From: an uncultured Flavobacterium sp.
GTDB lineage: Bacteria > Bacteroidota > Bacteroidia > Flavobacteriales > Flavobacteriaceae
Direction: 5' to 3'
NCBI RefSeq assembly: GCF_951805225.1
Contig: NZ_OX638201.1
Location: 5,518,001 to 5,582,000 of the forward strand
DNA length: 64,000 bases
The notes under the pieces were generated by a model, which did not search any database, was not told the origin of the DNA, and saw only the letters and a list, made by a program, of their open reading frames with translations. Below are positions 44,764 through 52,761 of the stretch, one piece after another. The position numbers were made by a program, and so were the translations under genes. Each line of letters starts with the position of its first letter. Position 1 is the first letter of the stretch.

Positions 44764-45753
44764 ATGGAATTTAGAATCAAGGTTTTATTCATTTTTATTA
44801 TTACATCGTTTTATTCTTATTCACAAGAGGGGATTCCGGTTTATTCTGATTATTTATCCGATAATTATTACTTAATTCATCCGTCGATGGCGGGAGCAGC
44901 GAATTGTACAAAAATAAGGCTGACAGCCAGAAAGCAATGGTTTGGTCAGGAAGACGCTCCGTCACTTCAAACTTTAAGTATGAACGGAAGAATTGGAGAA
45001 AGATCCGGTGCAGGTATTATCCTGTTTAATGATAAAAATGGTTACCATTCTCAAAAAGGTGTAAAGCTTACTTATGCACATCATATTATGTTCTCAAGAG
45101 ACGAAGTAGATTTAAATCAACTTTCGTTTGGTATAAATGCAGGTTTGATTCAAAATCAATTAGACGAAACTAAATTCGGAACAACTTTTGATCCAATTGT
45201 TTCGGGGCAAATTCAAAAAGATTCTTACTTCAATGTAGATGTTGGAGCTTCTTATAACTATTTAGATTTTTATGCTCATGCAACTGTTCAGGGTTTGTTA
45301 GAAACCAGAAGAGATATATACACGGATTATGAAAGTGATAACTTGAGAAAGTTCTTGCTTAGTGCAGGTTATGTTTTTGGTAAAAGAGAAAATATTACCT
45401 GGGAGCCTTCTATTTTGTTTCAGTTATTTGACAAAACAAAACAGAAATCTATCGACTTAAACATGAAAGCGTATAAAAACATGGATTTCGGAAGTTTATG
45501 GGCTGCATTATCTTACAGAAGAAGTTTTGATGGCGCTCAATATAGAAGCGGAAGTGGAGTTTCATCTCAAAAATTACAATATTTTACGCCTATAATTGGG
45601 GTAAATTTCAAAAACTTTATGTTTGCTTATACATATTCTCAAGTTGTAGGCGATGTAAAATTTGATACTGGTGGTTATCACCAGATTACTTTAGGAATTA
45701 ATTTGTTTTGTAAAAGAGAACGTTACGACTGTAATTGTCCTGCTATTAATTAA
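44764..45753 (+). CDS. PorP/SprF family outer-membrane protein (second copy)
   Basis: 329 residues with a signal peptide ending TSFYSYSQ. The family opening is recognisable (YLIHPSMAGAANC, RKQWFGQEDAP), then barrel strands and a Cys-containing tail (CKRERYDCNCPAIN). It is distant from the SprF-like protein at 8170 and has no adhesin gene next to it; the neighbour 9 bp downstream is a gamma carbonic anhydrase. It is therefore an orphan family member that may serve T9SS cargo encoded elsewhere. The NPAY motif of the other copy is replaced by HPSM. A -7 box TATATTTG stands at 44669-44676. Confidence 0.88.
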   Translation: MEFRIKVLFIFIITSFYSYSQEGIPVYSDYLSDNYYLIHPSMAGAANCTKIRLTARKQWFGQEDAPSLQTLSMNGRIGERSGAGIILFNDKNGYHSQKGVKLTYAHHIMFSRDEVDLNQLSFGINAGLIQNQLDETKFGTTFDPIVSGQIQKDSYFNVDVGASYNYLDFYAHATVQGLLETRRDIYTDYESDNLRKFLLSAGYVFGKRENITWEPSILFQLFDKTKQKSIDLNMKAYKNMDFGSLWAALSYRRSFDGAQYRSGSGVSSQKLQYFTPIIGVNFKNFMFAYTYSQVVGDVKFDTGGYHQITLGINLFCKRERYDCNCPAIN

Positions 45754-45762
45754 ATCAATGTT

Positions 45763-46281
45763 ATGTTAATCAAATCTGTAAACGGAAAAACACCTCAAAT
45801 TCCTGAGGATTGTTATGTTGCCGAAAATGCTACAATTATTGGCGATGTTACTTTTGGAGATTCTTGTAGTGTTTGGTTTAATGCGGTAATTCGCGGCGAT
45901 GTTCACTTTATCAAAATCGGAAACAAAGTAAATATTCAGGATGGAGCGATTATACATTGCACGTATCAAAAACACCCAACTATTATTGGTAATAATGTTT
46001 CGATAGGACATAATGCAATTGTACACGGTTGTACGGTTCACGATAATGTTTTAATAGGAATGGGCGCAATCGTAATGGATAATTGTGTCATAGAAAGTAA
46101 TTCTATTATTGCAGCCGGAGCAGTTATAACTCAAAATACTGTTGTAACTTCTGGAAGTATCTACGCTGGTGTTCCGGCAAAGAAAGTAAAAGATATTGAT
46201 CAATCTGATTTTGCAGGCGAAATTGAGCGTATTTCGAACAATTATGTAATGTATTCCGGATGGCTTAAAGACGAAAAATAA
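45763..46281 (+). CDS. Gamma carbonic anhydrase family protein
   Basis: 172 residues forming a left-handed beta-helix of hexapeptide repeats (VTFGDSCSVWFNAVIRGDVHFIKIG and following), with a C-terminal helix. The three zinc-ligand histidines are present, one in IIHCTY and two in SIGHNAIVHGC. Family members of this length include PaaY/YrdA-type proteins, and carbonic anhydrase activity is not guaranteed. It follows the second PorP/SprF gene by 9 bp and is probably cotranscribed. The pair is closed by a long bidirectional terminator. Confidence 0.93.
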   Translation: MLIKSVNGKTPQIPEDCYVAENATIIGDVTFGDSCSVWFNAVIRGDVHFIKIGNKVNIQDGAIIHCTYQKHPTIIGNNVSIGHNAIVHGCTVHDNVLIGMGAIVMDNCVIESNSIIAAGAVITQNTVVTSGSIYAGVPAKKVKDIDQSDFAGEIERISNNYVMYSGWLKDEK

Positions 46282-46300
46282 ACTATAAATAATTCAATAA

Positions 46301-46350
46301 AAAAATCCAAATTCCAATTGTTCAACAACAATTGGAATTTGGATTTTTTT
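46301..46350. terminator. Bidirectional terminator with a perfect 22-bp stem
   Basis: Arms 46301-46322 and 46327-46348 are perfectly complementary with a CAAC loop and have A and T tracts at both ends. It separates convergent genes ending at 46281 (+) and 46368 (-). Confidence 0.93.
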
Positions 46351-46367
46351 ATATCGGAATTTAAACC

Positions 46368-47084
46368 TTATAAATTGATTCTTTCGAAGAATGCATTCTT
46401 GTAACTTTCACTAATTGGAATTCGTTTATCACTAATCAAAACTTTATTTTTCTGAATTGATTTTACGTGTTTTATATTGATGATATAAGATCTGTGAATT
46501 CGTGAAAATCCTTTGCTGGAAAGTAAGTTTTCTAACTTTATTAAACTAATTAAGGTTAGGGTGAATTTATTGTCTGTCGTGTAAATTTTTACATAATCTT
46601 TAAGACCTTCAATAAATAGAATATCCGAAAAATTCATTTTTACGTTTTCATATTCAGCTCTTACAAACATAAAATCCTGTTCTAATTCCGGAGCTGTTGT
46701 GTTTTCAGAAATTGCCTGAGTAGAAGCAGTCGGATTTAAGATTTGCTGCGCTCTGACAACTGATTTTAAAAAACGATGAAACGGAATTGGTTTTACCAAA
46801 TAATCAACCGCACCAAGATTAAATCCTTCTACAGCATAATCAGAATAAGCAGTTGTAAATATAATTAAGGGCTTTTTTTCGATTGTATTTAAAAAATCTA
46901 TACCAGAGAAATGCGGCATCTGAATGTCTAAAAAAATCAAATCGACGTTGTTTTGATTGATAAAAGAAACAGCATCAATAGCATTATTAAAAGTGCTGAC
47001 CAATTCGAGAGAATCTATTTTTCGAACAAAATCTTCTAATAATTCAACCGCTAAAGGTTCATCGTCTATAATTACACATTTCAT
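46368..47084 (-). CDS. LytTR-family response regulator
   Basis: 238 residues. The receiver domain (1-120) has acidic residues in VIIDDEP, phospho-acceptor Asp in LIFLDIQMP, and the conserved Lys in DYLVKPI. The C-terminal LytTR DNA-binding domain (about 140-238) has ILFIEGLKDYVKIYT and FSRIHRSYIINI. It is the partner of the LytS-type kinase two genes upstream on the same strand (47912-49012). The gap before it is 107 bp and contains a perfect minus-strand -7 box (47125-47132), so it may also have its own promoter. Targets unknown; the co-encoded envelope proteins are obvious candidates. Confidence 0.94.
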   Translation of the reverse strand: MKCVIIDDEPLAVELLEDFVRKIDSLELVSTFNNAIDAVSFINQNNVDLIFLDIQMPHFSGIDFLNTIEKKPLIIFTTAYSDYAVEGFNLGAVDYLVKPIPFHRFLKSVVRAQQILNPTASTQAISENTTAPELEQDFMFVRAEYENVKMNFSDILFIEGLKDYVKIYTTDNKFTLTLISLIKLENLLSSKGFSRIHRSYIINIKHVKSIQKNKVLISDKRIPISESYKNAFFERINL

Positions 47085-47124
47085 CTGTTGGAGATTAGAT
47101 TTTAAAAAGTCTTGTTTTGGTGCT

Positions 47125-47132
47125 CAAAAGTA
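47125..47132 (-). promoter_or_regulatory. Minus-strand -7 box upstream of the LytTR regulator
   Basis: TACTTTTG on the minus strand matches TAnnTTTG, 40 bp before the start codon. Confidence 0.5.
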
Positions 47133-47191
47133 GTTTTAAACCAATGAATTAAGTTTTAAAATTTTCATAAAAAACAAAATTCATTTTCAAA

Positions 47192-47899
47192 CTATGCCTT
47201 TACTGTAATGGTTTTACTTAGTGTATAACCGTCTGTCAAATTTCCTGTTAATGTTGCTAGTTCATCAGCTAGACTATCAGAGAAAACATTATCTTTTGTA
47301 TTCGAAGTATCGGCTTGACCGTGAGAAGCATAATTAGTGCTTGAATAAACTTCGCTTGAAACAGTTTCCGGAAAAGCTATTTGTGTTACCAATAATGATG
47401 TGCCGCTCGCAGATAATACTTCAACATGCACATGCGGTGCTCTGCCTTGATACCAACCTGGAAAAATAGAAAGAAACGAAACTTCTCCTTTTGAATTTGT
47501 GGTTTGTCTACCTCTTAAAAAATGAACAGAAGTATAATCTGTTTGTTGCATCGAAGTGCCTCCATATTCAGAATAATTTCCGTCTTTATCGCAATGCCAA
47601 ACATCTACAAAAACACTTTCTAGTGGAGCGCAGTTATTATTTTTATTTTCGATAATAAGATTAATAAGTAAAGCTACGCCAATTCGATCAGATTTTATAT
47701 TTTCTAATACTAGTTGGCTAGGTGTTTTAATAGGGAATGGGCCTTTAGTTTCGGCAGGAGAAACAGTGCAGCTTCCATCGGACGAGTTTGTATTAGTGTC
47801 GTCATTATCACTTTTAGAACAAGATTCTAATAATTTTGAGGCTGTTGCCAAAGATGCAATTCCTAATATACTATTTCTAATGAATTTTTTTCTGTCCAT
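47192..47899 (-). CDS. Exported intradiol ring-cleavage dioxygenase-like lipoprotein
   Basis: 235 residues. The N-terminus (MDRKKFIRNSILGIASL then LLESCS) has a lipobox Cys at about 27 followed by an Asp/Asn/Ser-rich linker, so it is probably an envelope lipoprotein. The beta-sandwich carries the intradiol dioxygenase signature: two candidate Tyr ligands (in GNYSEY and PGWYQG) and His-x-His in PHVHVEV, i.e. all four non-heme Fe(III) ligands. Classic members open catechol rings in the cytoplasm, so an exported version points to a different substrate. It sits between the kinase and response regulator genes, 12 bp after the kinase. Confidence 0.88.
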   Translation of the reverse strand: MDRKKFIRNSILGIASLATASKLLESCSKSDNDDTNTNSSDGSCTVSPAETKGPFPIKTPSQLVLENIKSDRIGVALLINLIIENKNNNCAPLESVFVDVWHCDKDGNYSEYGGTSMQQTDYTSVHFLRGRQTTNSKGEVSFLSIFPGWYQGRAPHVHVEVLSASGTSLLVTQIAFPETVSSEVYSSTNYASHGQADTSNTKDNVFSDSLADELATLTGNLTDGYTLSKTITVKA

Positions 47900-47911
47900 G
47901 ATAAGTTGTGT

Positions 47912-49012
47912 TTAATTGATTGTGTTTTGAATTTCGTCCAGTTTTAAATTCAAATGCACGCGATAAAAATTATCGTCTTGCGTGATCGTAAGTTCGTGCG
48001 CATCTGGATAAAGTAAATCTAATCTGTTTTGAATATTCACTAATCCGATTCCTGAATTTTCAGGATCTTTCAGATAGTTTTCAATGGTGTTTTCGATCCA
48101 GAAATCAAGACTATTGTTTAGAATAAAAATCTTAATCTTTACGTGAGCTGCTCCTTTATAATCAGTTCCGTATTTAAAGGCATTTTCAACAAATGAAATC
48201 AATAAAAGTGGCTCAATAAATTTGTTTTTTGTGTCACCATGAACATTGATTACAATGTCTTCGATGTTGTTGAGTCTCAGTTTTTGTAATTCGATGTAAT
48301 TCTGAATGTAATTGATTTCTTTTTCTAAAGCCACCGTTTTATTATCTGTTTCATAAAGCATATAACGCATTAATTCAGATAATGTCACGATGGCATCAGG
48401 GACCAAATCAGATTTTTTGTGCGCCAAAGAATAAATACTATTTAAGGAATTGAATAAGAAATGCGGATTGGTTTGTTTCCGTAAATAAATCAATTCAGTA
48501 TTTGTTCTGTGCGTTTCGGCAATAAGTTTGTTTTGTTGGTTGTTATAAAATTCTGTCAGCGTTCTAATCGCTGCGCTTATCGTAATAATTAAAATATAGA
48601 AAAGTGAAGGGCCAATTTTAAAAAAAAGTGGTTGTCTTGTTGCCATTATTCCTCTTATTCGTCTTCCTTTATACATCAATTTCAACTCATCCGGCGGAAT
48701 CATTCTTGGTCTGATATGTTTAAATTCAGGAATAAAATAATTGATTCTGATAATCATGAAGACGGCAATCAGAATAAAAACAAAAGCAAAATAGGACCAG
48801 TATTTTTTCTGCAAAAGCAAAGCTGGAACCAAATAAAAATAGTTCAGATAAAACAATACAATTCCGGTAAACCATTGGACATAAAAGTCATTATTGATAC
48901 GGAACGGACTTTCATAAAACTGAATTAAAGAAGTCAGAATAAAGAAAACCCATATCATGCAATGGAATAAAATTGTATTGGAACTCGTATTTTTAATGGT
49001 ATCTATTTTCAT
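47912..49012 (-). CDS. LytS-type sensor histidine kinase
   Basis: 366 residues with four membrane helices in the first 160 residues and only short loops, so there is no large periplasmic sensor domain. The His_kinase module has the phospho-acceptor His in QTNPHFLFNSLNSIY, the N-box SFVENAFKYG and the G-box NSGIGLVNIQNRLDLLYP of a HATPase. It pairs with the LytTR regulator at 46368. The start codon abuts the stop of the DUF4907 lipoprotein gene, so both are in one transcript. With minimal own sensor, input may come from the neighbouring envelope proteins. Confidence 0.94.
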   Translation of the reverse strand: MKIDTIKNTSSNTILFHCMIWVFFILTSLIQFYESPFRINNDFYVQWFTGIVLFYLNYFYLVPALLLQKKYWSYFAFVFILIAVFMIIRINYFIPEFKHIRPRMIPPDELKLMYKGRRIRGIMATRQPLFFKIGPSLFYILIITISAAIRTLTEFYNNQQNKLIAETHRTNTELIYLRKQTNPHFLFNSLNSIYSLAHKKSDLVPDAIVTLSELMRYMLYETDNKTVALEKEINYIQNYIELQKLRLNNIEDIVINVHGDTKNKFIEPLLLISFVENAFKYGTDYKGAAHVKIKIFILNNSLDFWIENTIENYLKDPENSGIGLVNIQNRLDLLYPDAHELTITQDDNFYRVHLNLKLDEIQNTIN

Positions 49013-49351
49013 CTATAATTTTATTTTTAATAAAATTAAATCATTTTTCGTTACCGTTGGCGATATATGCTCATTGAGTTTGTCAACTACTAAATGTGCT
49101 ACTTTTAAGGCATCATCTTCTGTCGAAAAACTTTTAGAATCACTTATTACCGGTATTATAGATTGCTTGATTATGATTTTACTTTTATAAGCAATTGAAT
49201 ATCCCCAACCAGATTCTGTTTTGAAGGATTCTGTTTTAAAAGTTTCGTTTTTTGAGCAGGCAACAAATTGCAAAACAAGCAAAAGAAACAGTAAATTCTT
49301 CTGGATTTTGATCCAGAAGAATTTTATTTGAGTATTAATTATCATCGTCAT
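49013..49351 (-). CDS. DUF4907-type small lipoprotein
   Basis: About 112 residues from the ATG at 49351 (a second ATG at 49345 is equally possible); a start at 49390 would overlap the kelch gene much more. It has a hydrophobic signal segment ending in the lipobox LLVLQFVACS, then a short domain with GWGYSIAYKSKIIIKQSIIP and DDALKVAHLVVDKL, which matches DUF4907 as I recall it. The gene overlaps the kelch gene end by 11-17 bp and its stop abuts the kinase start, so it is translationally coupled on both sides. Function unknown. Confidence 0.78.
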   Translation of the reverse strand: MTMIINTQIKFFWIKIQKNLLFLLLVLQFVACSKNETFKTESFKTESGWGYSIAYKSKIIIKQSIIPVISDSKSFSTEDDALKVAHLVVDKLNEHISPTVTKNDLILLKIKL

Positions 49352-50342
49352 TTTGAGCGTCCAAAGGTTTAAATTCCCAAGCATCATCAAAATAAGTTGA
49401 ACCTGTTCTTCCTAACATATAAAAACCACGATTGTTGATCGCAAATCCTACAGCATCGGCTCTTGTTGCGCCTTCCATAGGAGTTCTTTCTGTCCAAAGA
49501 TCTGTTGATGGAGTGTATTCCCAAACCGTTTTGATGCTTTCTCCACCTACAATATATCCCAATCCATTCATAGAAAAACTAGAAGCATTCGCACGAACAA
49601 TTGCATAATCGTCATTGTAAGTTGGGTCATCATCTGTGTCTTTATCAACATCACGTTTTCTTGTCCAAACATCAGTTGATGGATCAAATTCCCAAAAATC
49701 TTCTTGGTAAACTCCATTATTTATTCCGGTTACTAAATATGCTTTAGTGTCAATTACAAAAACAGTAGCGTTACGTCTTTTGTTTCCGCTAAATCCGTTT
49801 ACAAGAGTCCAGGTGTTTGCCTGATCGTCGTATTGATAAAAATCTTTTAGATAATTTCCGTCGTAACCAGTTCCAAAATAAGCTTTTCCACCCACTTGAA
49901 AACCAACAGCTCCATAACGTCCGGTTCCTCCAAAATCAGTTTTTTGAGTCCAGCTATTACTTGTTGGATCATATTGATAGAAATCTTTCAATTTGTTGGT
50001 TCCGTCGTAACCCAAACCAACATATCCTTTTCCGTTAAGGGTAAAACTTGAAGCAGAACTTCTTCCTACTCCGGCAAAATCGGCTTTTTGTTCCCAATAA
50101 TCTCCATTAGAGTTGTATGCCCATAAATCTTTTAAATATACATCTCCAGTATAACCAGCTGCTACATAAGCATAATCTCCTATGACAAAACTAGTCGCAC
50201 TAGATCTTGCAGGTCCATCAAAAGCTGATTTTTTAACCCAGTTTCCTACCAAATCATCATCATCATCATCATGGCTACAGCCTATAAAAAAGAGACTCGA
50301 AAACAGCGCCGCGAATAATATTCCTTTTTTTAAATTATTCAT
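49335..50342 (-). CDS. Kelch-repeat lipoprotein
   Basis: 335 residues with a lipoprotein signal (LFFIGCS, Cys at about 22) followed by six aspartates. The body holds about six kelch motifs with the recurring pattern of RSSATSFVIGDYAYVAAGYTG and YNSNGDYWEQKADF: aromatic-rich blades ending in W-x-x-K. It therefore folds as a six-bladed beta-propeller exposed in the periplasm or on the cell surface. Kelch propellers bind proteins or glycans. It lies between the barrel gene (17 bp upstream) and the DUF4907 gene (overlapping), in the kinase/regulator operon. Confidence 0.92.
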   Translation of the reverse strand: MNNLKKGILFAALFSSLFFIGCSHDDDDDDLVGNWVKKSAFDGPARSSATSFVIGDYAYVAAGYTGDVYLKDLWAYNSNGDYWEQKADFAGVGRSSASSFTLNGKGYVGLGYDGTNKLKDFYQYDPTSNSWTQKTDFGGTGRYGAVGFQVGGKAYFGTGYDGNYLKDFYQYDDQANTWTLVNGFSGNKRRNATVFVIDTKAYLVTGINNGVYQEDFWEFDPSTDVWTRKRDVDKDTDDDPTYNDDYAIVRANASSFSMNGLGYIVGGESIKTVWEYTPSTDLWTERTPMEGATRADAVGFAINNRGFYMLGRTGSTYFDDAWEFKPLDAQNDDDN

Positions 50343-50359
50343 AAGTGTATTAAATTTAT

Positions 50360-51202
50360 TTATTGTTTGTATTTGATCCCAACGCCCAGAATATATCCAT
50401 TGCCGGTATTGAAATCATAGATTTTTTGATTATCAGTATCGAGCAGGTTATATTTTTTATTAAAGTCATATCCGGCTTTAAAATTTAGAAACCAGTTCTT
50501 AGTAACATTTCTTTCATACTCAAAAGCCGATGTCATTTGTGATAAACTCGCTTTGGTTGCATTTTCATACTCACTGTTTTGAGCGTCTAAATGATAAAAA
50601 CTTCCGTTAAAACTATTCGTTAAACTGAATTTGTTTCGAATGTTATTTGAATACGAAATATTCGAATCCGGAAAACCAATCAACACATTACTATGTTTGT
50701 TCATTTGATAGTTTATCGATAAAGTCGGAATGAATTTAGCATAACCAAAAATGGCTGTTCTCGCCAATCCAAGTTTAATATTCGTCTTAGAACTTAATTG
50801 CTGACTAATATCAAAACTTCCAAAAAGCCAAAAATCAGAAGCATCTAAGTTTCGCTGAAAATTTACTGAAGGTGTAATAGCCAATTCAAATTTTGTTGTA
50901 TTTGAAACTTCATGTTTGATTTCAAACGTATTTTGAATTTTGTTGAATTGATCCAGATCTTCAACATTATTAAAGCTGCCTAATTCATAATTTACTTTCA
51001 AACTCGAATATTCTAATGTATTTGTTATTTGGTTTTTGGCATTTATTTTTTTGCTGAACAAAACTCCAATACTACTTTCGTTAAAATCAATTTTATCCGT
51101 TGGTTCCGTTTTCAAATTCATATTTACTGAAAAATTTTCCTGTGCTTTCATACTGAAAAATGAAATTGAAAAAATAGAACAAATTAAAAACCTTGTTTTC
51201 AT
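50360..51202 (-). CDS. Outer-membrane beta-barrel protein, first gene of the sensor-like operon
   Basis: 280 residues with a signal peptide ending SFFSMKAQ, then alternating amphipathic strands (FELAITPSVNFQRN, TNIKLGLARTAIFGYAKFIPTL, FLNFKAGYDFN) and a C-terminal strand YILGVGIKYKQ. This is an outer-membrane barrel of about 10-12 strands, possibly the DUF6268 type, but the family is not certain. It leads a same-strand run with the kelch lipoprotein 17 bp downstream. A perfect minus-strand -7 box lies 16 bp before its start. Confidence 0.85.
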   Translation of the reverse strand: MKTRFLICSIFSISFFSMKAQENFSVNMNLKTEPTDKIDFNESSIGVLFSKKINAKNQITNTLEYSSLKVNYELGSFNNVEDLDQFNKIQNTFEIKHEVSNTTKFELAITPSVNFQRNLDASDFWLFGSFDISQQLSSKTNIKLGLARTAIFGYAKFIPTLSINYQMNKHSNVLIGFPDSNISYSNNIRNKFSLTNSFNGSFYHLDAQNSEYENATKASLSQMTSAFEYERNVTKNWFLNFKAGYDFNKKYNLLDTDNQKIYDFNTGNGYILGVGIKYKQ

Positions 51203-51218
51203 TACATATTTATTGGTT

Positions 51219-51226
51219 CAAAAGTA
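51219..51226 (-). promoter_or_regulatory. Minus-strand -7 box of the barrel-kelch-kinase operon
   Basis: TACTTTTG on the minus strand matches TAnnTTTG, 16 bp before the first start codon of the operon. Confidence 0.55.
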
Positions 51227-51389
51227 GGTGGCTAATGGTTTTAAAAAAAAGAAGATATATGTATGGCACTTTTTGATAGACTAAATCCCCCTTTTTAAGG
51301 CTGAATGAAGTATTTGATGGTAATAATATGTTATAGATGTTTTTTTGCCATTTATAGGCTAAAAACGCGTGACGGTATATGTTATAGTG

Positions 51390-51417
51390 TTGCCCAGAAG
51401 AGTGCATTTTATATTTG
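51390..51417 (+). promoter_or_regulatory. Promoter of the DUF4270 gene
   Basis: TTG at 51390-51392 and TATATTTG at 51410-51417 are 17 bp apart and fit the Bacteroidota -33/-7 consensus. The start codon is 15 bp downstream. Confidence 0.6.
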
Positions 51418-51432
51418 TTCAAAAAATAGATT

Positions 51433-52761
51433 ATGTACAAGTTTATATTGATGTTCTTTTTTGCGCTATCGCTAATCTCATGCGGCACAGATACAGATGC
51501 GGGCGAGTTTGTTGTTGGATCTGATTATTTGGCTTTAAATAATAAAGTTATTCTCGTAGATACTCTTACGGTAGAAATGTCTACGATAAATTTGGATTCG
51601 CTTATAACATCTGGTCAAAATCGAATTTTGATAGGAAATTATGATGATCCTCTTTTTGGGAAGGTAAAGTCTGATAGTTATTTTCAATTATCGACAACTA
51701 CATATGCTTTAAATAATAGTGGTTCAGATACCGAAGCCGTTAAATATGTTTTTGATTCTATTTCGATGATTCTAAAATATGATAACTATTATTTTGGAGA
51801 TACTACAAAAGTGCAAACATTCGATATTCATCGTTTGATTCAGAAAGTGAAACCTAATACAGAGGATAATAATTTCTATAATAATTCGAAATTGAATTAC
51901 AGTCCGGAAAGTTTAGGGACAATTTCATTTAAGCCGCGTCCAATTGAAAAAGATTCGATCAATATTAAAATGAGCAGTGCATTTGGTGAAGAACTTTTTC
52001 AGAAACTAAAGAAAAGAGAAGTTACCGATTTTGACACTTTTACGGAGTATTTAAAAGGGCTTGTTCTTGTGCCTTCTTCTTCTAATTCTTCGAGTGTTAT
52101 AGGTTTTAGTGCAACGACAAGTAAAGTCCGGTTGTATTATTCAAAATATCAAGCCGATACTGAAGAAACGCCTTATATTGTAGATTTCTCTATAATTGAC
52201 AAAACAAAGCAATTCAATGCTATTTCGTCTGATAAAACAGGAACTCTCCTTCAGAATTTATCCGTTCCATCAAGTAAGCTGTCAAGTTCCTTAACGGAGC
52301 AGCAAGGTTTTATTCAATCCGGAACTGGAGTTTCTTGTAGAATTGATTTTCCAAATATCAAGCAGTTTAAACATATCTCAGAAAGTGGGGCAATTGTCGC
52401 TGCAGAATTGATTTTAAAACCAGTCAACAACACTTATTCAAGTAAATATCCTTTAGCCGATTCTCTAAGTGTTTATGTGGCCGATAACCTGAATAGAATT
52501 AGCGGTACTTTATTGAATTCTGAAAGTAAATCTGTATATGGAATTTTAAATAAAAAAACCGATGAGTTTAATGAAAACATTGCTTATACAATTCCTATTG
52601 GAGGTTTTCTGCAAAAAGAAATGCTGAAACAGTCTGATTCCAGATCTTCCTTAATACTTACTTTACCCGCACTTTCTAAAGCAGTCAATAGAGTTGTTTT
52701 AGGAGATCAAAAACATTTGAACAATAAAATTCAATTGAAAATTTATTACATCTCTTACTAA
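51433..52761 (+). CDS. DUF4270 family lipoprotein
   Basis: 442 residues. The lipoprotein signal (LSLISCGTD) is followed by the DUF4270 pattern near the start: VDTLTVEMSTINLDSLITSGQ, then LIGNYDDPLFGKVKSDSYFQL. DUF4270 proteins are common outer-membrane or surface-associated proteins in Bacteroidota; their job is not established. It is directly followed by an outer-membrane protein gene whose ATG comes right after the stop, so the two are cotranscribed and perhaps form a complex. A good promoter lies just upstream. Confidence 0.92.
   Translation: MYKFILMFFFALSLISCGTDTDAGEFVVGSDYLALNNKVILVDTLTVEMSTINLDSLITSGQNRILIGNYDDPLFGKVKSDSYFQLSTTTYALNNSGSDTEAVKYVFDSISMILKYDNYYFGDTTKVQTFDIHRLIQKVKPNTEDNNFYNNSKLNYSPESLGTISFKPRPIEKDSINIKMSSAFGEELFQKLKKREVTDFDTFTEYLKGLVLVPSSSNSSSVIGFSATTSKVRLYYSKYQADTEETPYIVDFSIIDKTKQFNAISSDKTGTLLQNLSVPSSKLSSSLTEQQGFIQSGTGVSCRIDFPNIKQFKHISESGAIVAAELILKPVNNTYSSKYPLADSLSVYVADNLNRISGTLLNSESKSVYGILNKKTDEFNENIAYTIPIGGFLQKEMLKQSDSRSSLILTLPALSKAVNRVVLGDQKHLNNKIQLKIYYISY

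Noticed and set aside
49352..49390. Earlier start for the DUF4907 lipoprotein
   Set aside because: It would overlap the kelch gene by more than 50 bp and add polar residues before the signal segment; the ATGs at 49351 or 49345 fit better.
50255..50275. Short CAT/ATG triplet repeat in the kelch lipoprotein gene
   Set aside because: It encodes six Asp after the lipobox. A triplet repeat does not change frame, so it is not a phase-variation switch; it is a normal acidic linker.
51210..51488. 92-codon minus-strand frame overlapping the DUF4270 start
   Set aside because: It covers the promoter region and the start of a well-supported gene on the other strand and has no family features.
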